Shown piece by piece: positions 43,728 to 49,910 of a stretch of DNA of 64,000 nt. A model generated the notes under the pieces. The model saw only the letters and a program-made list of their open reading frames with translations, was not told the DNA's origin and made no database searches. The position numbers and the translations under genes were made by a program. The DNA comes from Sanguibacter suaedae (GTDB lineage Bacteria > Actinomycetota > Actinomycetes > Actinomycetales > Cellulomonadaceae): positions 1 through 64,000 of the forward strand of contig NZ_JAEINH010000012.1 of NCBI RefSeq assembly GCF_016342785.1, read 5' to 3'. The number at the start of each line of letters is the position of its first letter. The first letter of the stretch is position 1.

Positions 43728-45152
43728 GTGCTTTCTCGACGCGCGCTCCTGCCACGGTCTGCACCGGCAGCCTCCGGGGTCTCGTCCCGCGCGGTGCTTG
43801 CGCTCCTCGACCAGCTCGAGGCTCACACCGTCGAGTGCCACTCACTCATGGTCGTGCACAAAGGTCACGTCATCGTCGAGGGCTGGTGGGCGCCGTTCTC
43901 GGCAGGACGCCCGCACCTGCTGTACTCGCTGACCAAGTCGTTCGTGTCCGTCGCGGTGGGGATCGCGGTGGGCGACGGGTTGCTCTCGGTCGAGGACCGC
44001 GTGGTCGACGTGTTGCCTGAGCACGTCCCGGACGACGTCTCGGCGCAGGGACGCCGCATCACCGTCCACCACCTGCTGACCATGACGTCCGGGCACGGGA
44101 CGAACAGCCTCGAGGAGGCCTGGCGGCTGGAGCCTGACGACCTGACCCGGGGCTTCCTGCGCATGCCGTTCACCGAGCCCGAGGGCACCCGCCACGTCTA
44201 TGACGACGCGACCACGTACGTCCTGGCGCGGATGGTCGAGCGGGTGACGGGCCGTGGCGTCCCGGAGCTGCTCGACGAGCGCCTCTTCGCTCCGATGGGC
44301 ATCGGTCACGCCGAGTGGGACCGGGTGGGCAGCGGGGCGTCCTTCGGGTTCCACGGTCTGCACCTGACGACCGAGGCCGTCGCCGCGTTCGGCGAGCTGC
44401 TGCTCCGCGGAGGCCGTTGGGGAGACAGGCAGCTGGTCCCGCGCGAGTGGGTCGAGCTCGCGACACGGGTGCACGTCGCCACACAGCACGTCGAGGGATC
44501 GGTGGAGGGCCCTGACGCGTGGTGCGGCTACGGCTACCAGTTCTGGATGTCACGTCACGGCTACCGCGGGCACGGAGCATTCGGCCAGCGGTGCGTGGTC
44601 GTCCCGTCCCACGACCTCGTGGTCGCTGTGACCGGTGCTACGGAGCCTCAAGCAGTGCTCGACCTGTTGTGGGACCACCTGCTGCCAGGCATCGACGACG
44701 TGCACAGCGCAGAGGACGACGCCCTCCTCGCCGAGCGGCTGCAGCAACTGTCACTCGAGCCGGTCCGGGGCGCGGCCGCCCCTGAGCGGTCCGTCACCGC
44801 GAGACTCGACGCCTCGACCGAGGACCCGCCCTTGCCGGACGGGACCACGGTGACCATCGACCCCGCGGACGGTGGGTGGCTCGTGGGGCTCGGCTCGTAC
44901 AACGTCGAGGTCGGCCACGAGGAATGGCGAGAGAGCTCACCGCTCGGCCGTCCGGTCGTCGCGACCGGCGCCTGGCAGGGCCAGACGTTCGTCGCCGACC
45001 TCTACGTCGTCACCACCCCGCACCGGGTCCGGCTGGTGGTCGACGCCGGCACGCGCTCGGCGGACGCGACGTGGAGCACCGTACCCCTGACCAGTCCATG
45101 CCTCGAGATGCATCTGCGGTCGCCACTGATGACACGGCCCGACGTCGCGTAG
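43728..45152 (+). CDS. Serine hydrolase, beta-lactamase/class C-like
   Basis: The 474-residue product belongs to the beta-lactamase-related serine hydrolases (esterase EstB / D-aminopeptidase type). The nucleophile motif SxxK is SLTKSFVSVAVG near residue 68. YxN appears as YDDATTYVLARMVERV, and HGxF-type HGAFGQRCVVV near residue 286 replaces KTG. The C-terminal 130 residues form an extra beta domain. No signal peptide is visible, so it is probably cytoplasmic. TAGGGT at 43715-43720 lies seven bases before GTG 43728, compatible with a leaderless transcript; TTG 43725 is one codon upstream. Substrate unknown. Confidence 0.85.
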   Translation: MLSRRALLPRSAPAASGVSSRAVLALLDQLEAHTVECHSLMVVHKGHVIVEGWWAPFSAGRPHLLYSLTKSFVSVAVGIAVGDGLLSVEDRVVDVLPEHVPDDVSAQGRRITVHHLLTMTSGHGTNSLEEAWRLEPDDLTRGFLRMPFTEPEGTRHVYDDATTYVLARMVERVTGRGVPELLDERLFAPMGIGHAEWDRVGSGASFGFHGLHLTTEAVAAFGELLLRGGRWGDRQLVPREWVELATRVHVATQHVEGSVEGPDAWCGYGYQFWMSRHGYRGHGAFGQRCVVVPSHDLVVAVTGATEPQAVLDLLWDHLLPGIDDVHSAEDDALLAERLQQLSLEPVRGAAAPERSVTARLDASTEDPPLPDGTTVTIDPADGGWLVGLGSYNVEVGHEEWRESSPLGRPVVATGAWQGQTFVADLYVVTTPHRVRLVVDAGTRSADATWSTVPLTSPCLEMHLRSPLMTRPDVA

Positions 45153-45190
45153 CTGGTCTCGAACTGGCTAGCACGACGTCGATCGCCGCA

Positions 45191-45234
45191 GACGGCTGCC
45201 CAGCGGCGTGCGGGCATACCGCTGGGCAGCCGTC
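45191..45234 (+). terminator. Hairpin terminator after the hydrolase gene
   Basis: A perfect 16-bp stem (45191-45206 with 45219-45234) and a 12-base loop lie between the convergent hydrolase gene and the next minus-strand gene. It can serve both directions. Confidence 0.8.
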
Positions 45235-45247
45235 ATGATCGAGACGG

Positions 45248-45628
45248 TCAGAATTCACTGCACCACTTGGCCCAGAGCTCACCGAGCGTCAGAGAGGCGA
45301 CATCCTCCTCGAGTGATCTCAGTCGCCGCTCCCCGGCCGTGCCGAACCAGGATCGTTGACGGAACGTCGGCCACTCCTGTCCATCGCGCCATTGCAGACG
45401 GATACGGCGCCTACCGAGCAGATCCCTGTCAGTGGTGGCGGTCACGACGTCTCGGGCGCGCATGAGGCCCAGATCTGGAGGGACGAGAACGCACATCTCG
45501 GCCGTCGCGCGCTCGCCGTGGTCTTCCTCCGCGATGCACAACGCGCATGCCCTGACCATGACGACGGCGACGGGGTGCATCCGCCAAGGGTGGGCGCACG
45601 AGGGACAGGCCCCGGTGACAGTCTCCAT
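45248..45628 (-). CDS. Hypothetical protein with a zinc-ribbon-like N-terminus
   Basis: The 126-residue protein is not recognised. It begins METVTGACPSCAHPWRMH and has a second pair in ACALCIAEED, giving CxxC (residues 8 and 11) and CxxC (30 and 33), a likely zinc knuckle. The remainder contains LQWRDGQEWPTFRQRSW and a helical C-terminus (ASLTLGELWAKW). It ends 13 bases from a strong bidirectional hairpin. It may be a nucleic-acid-associated protein; no context supports a role. Confidence 0.6.
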   Translation of the reverse strand: METVTGACPSCAHPWRMHPVAVVMVRACALCIAEEDHGERATAEMCVLVPPDLGLMRARDVVTATTDRDLLGRRRIRLQWRDGQEWPTFRQRSWFGTAGERRLRSLEEDVASLTLGELWAKWCSEF

Positions 45629-46091
45629 CTCCCCAGGTTCCCAGGGTGACTATCGATCCCGCACCGGCATTCGTACGCGGTCATCCGACCTTTGCCCGGG
45701 CACCCCGGTCGCCCTCCATCCAGTCTGGCTCCACCATCGCCGACCGGCCTTGTGGAAGAGCTCCGAGCCGGGGCAGCCACTTTGCCGGCAACGGCCTAGT
45801 AAACCGGCTCGTCGGAGTTGAGGGTGCAGCCAGGGTCTGAAGCCTCCGGACTCGAATAGGGATCTCGCGATGCGGTCGATGAGTTTGCGGAAGCCGAGTG
45901 CCGCGCCTCGAAGGGGCCATTGCTGGTGCCGGGTCGGTCGAAAGAGGCGAGCACATCCGCGGCCCGAGCTGGGCTGCGCGGCGCGGCGTGGCGCGGATGA
46001 ATAGTTGGTCGCCTCTTGCCGTGGTCATAGACCGTCCTTACGCTCAAGAGTGTTACGCCGAGCTTGACCTCACCTCACACTTGGAGTCGAC
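45629..46091. other. Gene-poor stretch with an insertion-sequence remnant
   Basis: No intact gene can be supported in these 463 bases. The middle (45815-45966, minus strand) is a decayed ISL3-type transposase end described separately. The rest shows no convincing coding pattern. Confidence 0.6.
45815..45966 (-). pseudogene. ISL3-family transposase, C-terminal remnant
   Basis: On the minus strand one frame gives AADVLASFDRPGTSNGP and, after a frameshift and loss of about ten codons, the next frame gives LRGAALGFRKLIDRIARSLF cut here, ending GGFRPWLHPQL. These are the last conserved blocks of ISL3 transposases (FDRPGTSNGPTEAINGRLEH, then LRGxALGFRN). The fragment lacks everything before them, so the element is dead. 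Confidence 0.8.
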
Positions 46092-46289
46092 GTGAAACGT
46101 ACCTCTCGCGTAGCTCTCACGTTCGCTACCGCTTCTCTGCTCACGTTGGGGATCGCGCCCGCGGCGCCTGCCGCCGCGCCTGCCGCAGCATCGGTCAAGG
46201 TCGTCCCCACCGCTTTCGGTGGCGAGTGCTCCACGTTCCAGTGGATCATCGCCCCGCACCCGTGCTTCGTCTTCACCGTCCTGATGTGA
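46092..46289 (+). CDS. Small secreted peptide with two cysteines
   Basis: The frame from GTG 46092 (GGAG seven bases upstream) encodes 65 residues. The N-terminus is a clear signal peptide: KRTSR, a hydrophobic core (VALTFATASLLTLGIA) and an Ala/Pro-rich cleavage region near residue 33. The mature part of about 32 residues (from SVKVVPTAFGGECS) contains Cys, a hydrophobic Trp-containing stretch and a second Cys near the end (PHPCFVFTVLM), so one disulfide is possible. No family is recognised. It sits between two ISL3 fragments. A bacteriocin-like or signalling peptide is one possibility; a truncated end of a larger protein is another. Confidence 0.5.
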   Translation: MKRTSRVALTFATASLLTLGIAPAAPAAAPAAASVKVVPTAFGGECSTFQWIIAPHPCFVFTVLM

Positions 46290-46497
46290 TGTAGCGCCGC
46301 TCGATTCGATCTGATCGAGGTCAGCACCGGTCGCGCGGTTTCGGTGCACTCTCGATTCCGTCAGCATGTCGTCTCTGCACTCGGTCGATGCTTTATCGGG
46401 TTCTTCGCAGGTGAGGGTGTAGGCGGGGGTGGCTGGATAGGCATCAAGGTCCCCCGAGGATGGAGTCTTCTACACGCGCCATCCGGTAGATCTCGAC

Positions 46498-46893
46498 GTG
46501 CTCAACGCTACCTTCACCGCATCCTTCCTCACCACGTTCTGCCGCCTCGATGAGCCCGGCCTCGAGGCCGTCGGGCAGCATCTCGACGCGGATCGGGCGG
46601 TGATCGAGTGCCGGATCGTCCACGACGATCCGTGGTGCCGCACGTGCGGAGCAGAGGGCGTGCCGCGGCACACCGTGGTCCGTCGGCTCGCGCATGGGCC
46701 CTTCGGGCACCGGCCCACATTCCTGCAGGTGAGGTTGCGCCGCTACCGATGCGCCCACTGCGGGAAGACGTGGCGGCAGAACACGTCGAAGGCCGCGGCG
46801 CCTCGCGCGAAGATCTCGCGGCGGGCTGGGCTGAGACAGTCCGACGGTCAACGTCTCGACCCATCACCCACCTGTTCCGGACTGAACTTGTGA
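46498..46893 (+). pseudogene. ISL3-family transposase, N-terminal fragment
   Basis: The frame of 131 codons starts with a normal ISL3 N-terminus and has the zinc-finger region: CRTCGAEGVPRHTVVRRLAH, then FGHRPTFLQVRLRRYRCAHC and GKTWRQNTSKAAAPRAKISR. Similarity stops after that and the frame runs out about 25 codons later, while full proteins are over 400 residues. It stops one base before the end of the PheS-like gene on the other strand. Together with 45815-45966 (opposite strand) it marks an old, rearranged IS. Confidence 0.85.
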
Positions 46894-48015
46894 TCAGATC
46901 AGTTCCATCACCGGACCTTCGTGCACAGCCTTGTAGATGGTGTTGCGGATCGTGTTGGCTTGTTCCGACGTGAGTGTGCGGTCGATGGGGCGCAGGGTGA
47001 TCCTTACGAGGAGGTTCACCTGGTCCGGTTCGATGCCGAGGCGCGAGCGAGCCGCTGCCGGCAGATCGTCGTAGGTGGTGCGGCTGAGCAGCTCGACCGA
47101 TTCGATGACGTCTGCGTCGTCTCCAAGTGCGGTTCGGATCCGGTCGCCCAATGTCTCTTCGTCCTCCTCCTGGCCCGTCACGACTGAGATGTCACGCCTG
47201 GAGGAAGGGAGCATGGAGACGTGCTGCCATGATTCCAACGTGAGCATCTGTGCGGCGATCCGGGGGTCTTGCGCTCTGAGGTATCGGATGTCCGGTACAG
47301 CCTTGCGCAGCATCAGTGCGCGTTCCAGGCCCATACCCAGCGCGAGGCCCGACCATCGGTCGGGGTTGAGGCCCGAGCCGCGCAGGACGTCGGGGTGGAT
47401 GCGGCCACACTCGGCCAGTTCGAGCCACTCGCCGTCGTGGAGCACGTCGATCTGACGTCCACTGGTCGTATACGGGTGCACCACGTCGGTCACCTTCCAC
47501 TCCGCGTCAGGCAGTATCGCCTCGACGACGCGCCCGATCATCGTGACGATCTCTGCGTCGTCGGTCGACGGAGTGCTGCGGATGCGCCACAGGTCCGCCT
47601 GGTGTGGCTCGCCCACATGGGTGCGGTCGACCGCGTCACGGCGGTAGACCAGGCCTGGTGCCACGATCAGCTCATCGACGTCCTGCTGGTCTGCATAGAC
47701 CTCTAGCGCCGCTGGGAGCTCTGCGCTCGTGTGGCTCCGGAGCATGACCGTGGGGCTGACGTACCGGGTGTAGCGGCGAACACGAGTGACGTCGTCACGG
47801 GCATAACCGAGACGGTCATAGTTGTCGCGAACAGGCACGACAGGGACGTTGCGCACGTAGCGAAGGGTGGTGCCGCTCCACTCGGTCAGCAAGGCCGTCA
47901 CGACGGCCTCGAGGAGCGCTTGGATGGCGTGCTCGCCCTGGGCCGGGTCGGTCAGGTCGCGCAGGGACAGAGAGCGCGAGAGCTGGTCAGGGGTCAGGTA
48001 ATCGAGCTGTGACAT
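46894..48015 (-). CDS. Stand-alone PheS-like ligase with FDX-ACB domain
   Basis: This 373-residue protein joins a class II aminoacyl-tRNA synthetase core like PheS (about 1-265) to a ferredoxin-fold anticodon-binding domain (FDX-ACB, about 275-373). Bacteria normally carry that domain on PheT; the single-chain layout is that of mitochondrial PheRS. Motif 2-like HVGEPHQADLWRIRS (140-160), ECGRIHPDVLRGSGLN and motif 3 GLALGMGLERALMLRKAVPD are present, and the FDX-ACB part begins PSSRRDISVV. It lacks the coiled-coil arm of PheS. I recall that databases call such actinobacterial proteins PheS-related ligase of unknown role (SrmL), but could not check. An upstream leader peptide with Phe-Phe supports a link to phenylalanine or tRNA-Phe charging. 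Confidence 0.82.
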   Translation of the reverse strand: MSQLDYLTPDQLSRSLSLRDLTDPAQGEHAIQALLEAVVTALLTEWSGTTLRYVRNVPVVPVRDNYDRLGYARDDVTRVRRYTRYVSPTVMLRSHTSAELPAALEVYADQQDVDELIVAPGLVYRRDAVDRTHVGEPHQADLWRIRSTPSTDDAEIVTMIGRVVEAILPDAEWKVTDVVHPYTTSGRQIDVLHDGEWLELAECGRIHPDVLRGSGLNPDRWSGLALGMGLERALMLRKAVPDIRYLRAQDPRIAAQMLTLESWQHVSMLPSSRRDISVVTGQEEDEETLGDRIRTALGDDADVIESVELLSRTTYDDLPAAARSRLGIEPDQVNLLVRITLRPIDRTLTSEQANTIRNTIYKAVHEGPVMELI

Positions 48016-48171
48016 GGGGGTCTCCGAGAAGGTTGCTGGCTGGCGAGGATCGAGTTCCCCCAGCCGTGCCTGCGGAGACCGTGCGCCCTAGGGGCGCACG
48101 AAGAAGACCCCGCGGCCATGTCCCGGCCGGGGGTGCGAAAATCGCCGATCCCAAGTCACCCCAGCAGGGTA
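48016..48171 (-). promoter_or_regulatory. Phe-responsive leader/attenuator of the PheS-like gene
   Basis: Reading on the minus strand, TACCCT (48171-48166) is a -10 box six bases before a leader GTG (48159). Within the leader, CGTGCGCCC and GGGCGCACG (48092-48100 and 48080-48088) form a 9-bp hairpin around the leader stop codon. Directly after it GGTCTCCG (48080-48073) can pair with CGGAGACC (48026-48019), which contains the ribosome-binding site GGAGA of the ligase gene. GGGGTCT of the leader codons can also pair with AGACCCC at the same site. Mutually exclusive pairings of this kind fit ribosome-stalling control. Confidence 0.6.
48088..48159 (-). CDS. Leader peptide with Phe codons
   Basis: A 23-codon frame starts at GTG 48159 and ends with TAG (48090-48088). 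It encodes Phe at codon 7 and a Phe-Phe pair at codons 19-20, four codons before the stop (GVFFVRP). The stop lies inside the leader hairpin. Position, length and consecutive Phe codons are those of an attenuation leader peptide for a phenylalanine-related operon. The -10 box is six bases upstream, so the mRNA is probably leaderless at this GTG. Confidence 0.6.
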   Translation of the reverse strand: MTWDRRFSHPRPGHGRGVFFVRP

Positions 48172-48227
48172 CACGCGGATTTCGCGCAGCATCAGGTGGG
48201 CCCGATTCCTAGTGCGCCCTCGCCCTC

Positions 48228-48716
48228 TCAAATGAAGGATTGATCACCCCCGGTGTCGGCGGAGATGGCGCCTCTCAACCACCTGCTGCCCGCCCCCTCG
48301 CGTTGCGCTTGATCCTCCGGATTGAACAGAGTGCATCGCCCCAGCGACAGGCAGCCACAGCCGATGCACCCATCAAGGTCCTTCCGCAATGCTTGGAGGA
48401 CCTCGATGCGGCCCTCGAGCATCTGCGCCCAGCGCTCGCTCATCGCACGCCATTCCCGCTGGGTGGGCGCACGGTCGTCCGGGAGCCCGGACAGAGCCTC
48501 GGCGACCTGGTCCAGAGTCATCCCGATGCGTTGACCGGCTGCGACGACAGCAAGCCGCCGCAAGACGTGTCGCGGGAAGAACCGATGACCGTTCGGGCCA
48601 CGAACTGCTCGGATCAATCCGAGCTCCTCGTAGAAGCGCAAGGCGGACACGCTGACCCCGGCTCGCTGGGCGGTCACGCCGATGGAGAGGAGCTTGTCGG
48701 GGTCAACAGGAGGCAT
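48228..48716 (-). CDS. soxR: SoxR, redox-sensitive MerR-family regulator
   Basis: The 162-residue protein has the MerR DNA-binding domain (LSIGVTAQRAGVSVSALRFY at residues 10-29) and a dimer helix. The [2Fe-2S] cluster motif C117-x2-C120-x-C122-x5-C128 (CIGCGCLSLGRC) is complete. SoxR senses redox-active compounds by cluster oxidation and activates promoters with long spacers. The ATG at 48716 follows AGGAGG. A perfect SoxR box lies in the intergenic region shared with the divergent metallo-beta-lactamase-fold gene, the probable target; the site also overlaps the region upstream of soxR. Confidence 0.94.
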   Translation of the reverse strand: MPPVDPDKLLSIGVTAQRAGVSVSALRFYEELGLIRAVRGPNGHRFFPRHVLRRLAVVAAGQRIGMTLDQVAEALSGLPDDRAPTQREWRAMSERWAQMLEGRIEVLQALRKDLDGCIGCGCLSLGRCTLFNPEDQAQREGAGSRWLRGAISADTGGDQSFI

Positions 48717-48742
48717 GAGGACCACTCTCAGCCACCGGGTGC

Positions 48743-48773
48743 TTGACCTCAAGTGAACTTGAGGGTGTTCGCT
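48743..48773 (+). promoter_or_regulatory. SoxR box in a 19-bp-spaced promoter
   Basis: CCTCAAGTGAACTTGAGG at 48747-48764 is an 18-base palindrome with eight perfectly matched bases per arm, matching the known SoxR operator. It lies between TTGACC (48743-48748) and TTCGCT (48768-48773) with a 19-base spacer, the over-long spacing that MerR-family activators correct. Confidence 0.85.
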
Positions 48774-48803
48774 CGGTCGAGTTACCGCCACCGAGAGGAC
48801 GAC

Positions 48804-49667
48804 ATGACCATCTGGACCTGTGCGACATGCGCGATCGAGCACCCCGACACCCCATCGCCGCCGGAGACGTGCGCCATCTGCTCCGACGAACGCCAGTATG
48901 TGCCAGTGGGAGGGCAGCGTTGGATCACGAGGGACGAGCTCGAAGCGCAAGGGATGCGGATCGACGTCACCCAGCTGGAGACGGACCTCCATGGAGTGAC
49001 GACACGGCCTCGGCTCGGCATCGGCCAACGGGCGCTCCTCCTGCGGACCACCGGAGGCAACCTGCTGTTCGAACCACCGGGATTCATCGATGCTCAGGGG
49101 GTGGAGACGGTGCGAGTCCTCGGTGGTGTGTCGGCAATTGCGTCGAGCCATCCCCATCTCACGGGGTCGTCGATCCAGTGGAGTCATGCCTTTGGCCGCG
49201 TACCTGTGTACGTCTCACGTCAAGACCGGGCCTGGACCCGACGTCCCGATGACGTCATCACCTACTGGTCCGACCGTATCGAGATCCTCCCCGGAGTGAC
49301 GATGGTGGAGGTCGGCGGTCACTTCGCGGGGAGCAGTCTCGTGCACTGGCAGGCGGGCGCCGAGGGTCAAGGAGCACTGCTCACCGGGGACACCATCGCC
49401 ATAGGCGCGGATCGGAAGTCCGTCAACGTGATGCGCAGCTACGTCAACAACATCCCGCTCCCTGCGCGCGCAGTCCGCAGGATCATGGACCATGCCGCGT
49501 CATTGCCCTTCGAACGGCTCTATGGAGCGTTCGGTGAGCTGCACCAGGACGCCCACACCATCGTCCAGCGTTCCCTGGCCCGGTACATCGCCTGGCTCAG
49601 CGACGACGTGGGCGATCGGGCGGTGCTTGCAGCGCTGGACCAATCGCAGTCTTCCAGCAGGGGGTAA
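48804..49667 (+). CDS. Metallo-beta-lactamase-fold protein with zinc-knuckle N-terminus
   Basis: This 287-residue protein starts with a rubredoxin/zinc-ribbon-like knuckle (C6 and C9 in WTCATC, C23 and C26 in ETCAIC). An MBL-fold domain follows: LLLRTTGGNLLFEPPGFID, then AIASSHPHLTGSSIQW with the H-x-H metal site, GHFAGSSLVHW and LLTGDTIAIG. The MBL HxHxDH motif is reduced (SHPHLTG lacks the Asp-His), so activity may differ from hydrolases. The SoxR-box promoter indicates induction by redox-active compounds or quinone-like antibiotics. It is a frequent SoxR-linked family in actinobacteria; its reaction is not established. Confidence 0.83.
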   Translation: MTIWTCATCAIEHPDTPSPPETCAICSDERQYVPVGGQRWITRDELEAQGMRIDVTQLETDLHGVTTRPRLGIGQRALLLRTTGGNLLFEPPGFIDAQGVETVRVLGGVSAIASSHPHLTGSSIQWSHAFGRVPVYVSRQDRAWTRRPDDVITYWSDRIEILPGVTMVEVGGHFAGSSLVHWQAGAEGQGALLTGDTIAIGADRKSVNVMRSYVNNIPLPARAVRRIMDHAASLPFERLYGAFGELHQDAHTIVQRSLARYIAWLSDDVGDRAVLAALDQSQSSSRG

Positions 49668-49910
49668 TGGGGCTTCGCGGGGGTCACGAGGGGTAGATCC
49701 TTCGAGCAGGCGGGTGTAGGAGTACCTCCATCCAGCAAGACCGGGACCTACCCCTCGCCTACGCCCACGCTCCCCGACGTCGTCTCACCAACGTCATGAC
49801 CCACTACATCTAGGCCGACAATCGACCCACTCGGAGCTCTAGCATCACGCACCGTCCACGCACTTGAACTTCACGCACACCGCGGTATCGCGCGAACCGC
49901 AGGCTCTGGG
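49668..49910. other. Intergenic region with a long-range inverted repeat
   Basis: No gene is supported. CGAGGGGTAG (49687-49696) and CTACCCCTCG (49748-49757) form a perfect 10-base inverted repeat 51 bases apart, possibly ends of a small non-autonomous element or a decayed IS. Confidence 0.35.

Noticed and set aside
45181-45240. Repeat unit of a CRISPR array or attachment site
   Set aside because: It occurs once and is a simple 16-bp hairpin between convergent genes, so it is a terminator.
45646-46095. Short open frames in the gap after 45.6 kb
   Set aside because: They lack ribosome-binding sites and coding bias. The only recognisable content is the broken ISL3 end.
46894-48015. The housekeeping phenylalanyl-tRNA synthetase alpha gene
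   Set aside because: It has its own FDX-ACB domain, lacks the N-terminal coiled coil, and there is no pheT beside it.
48016-48171. T-box riboswitch before the PheS-like gene
   Set aside because: No T-box sequence (TGG-containing antiterminator bulge) or specifier loop is visible; a leader peptide with Phe codons fits better.
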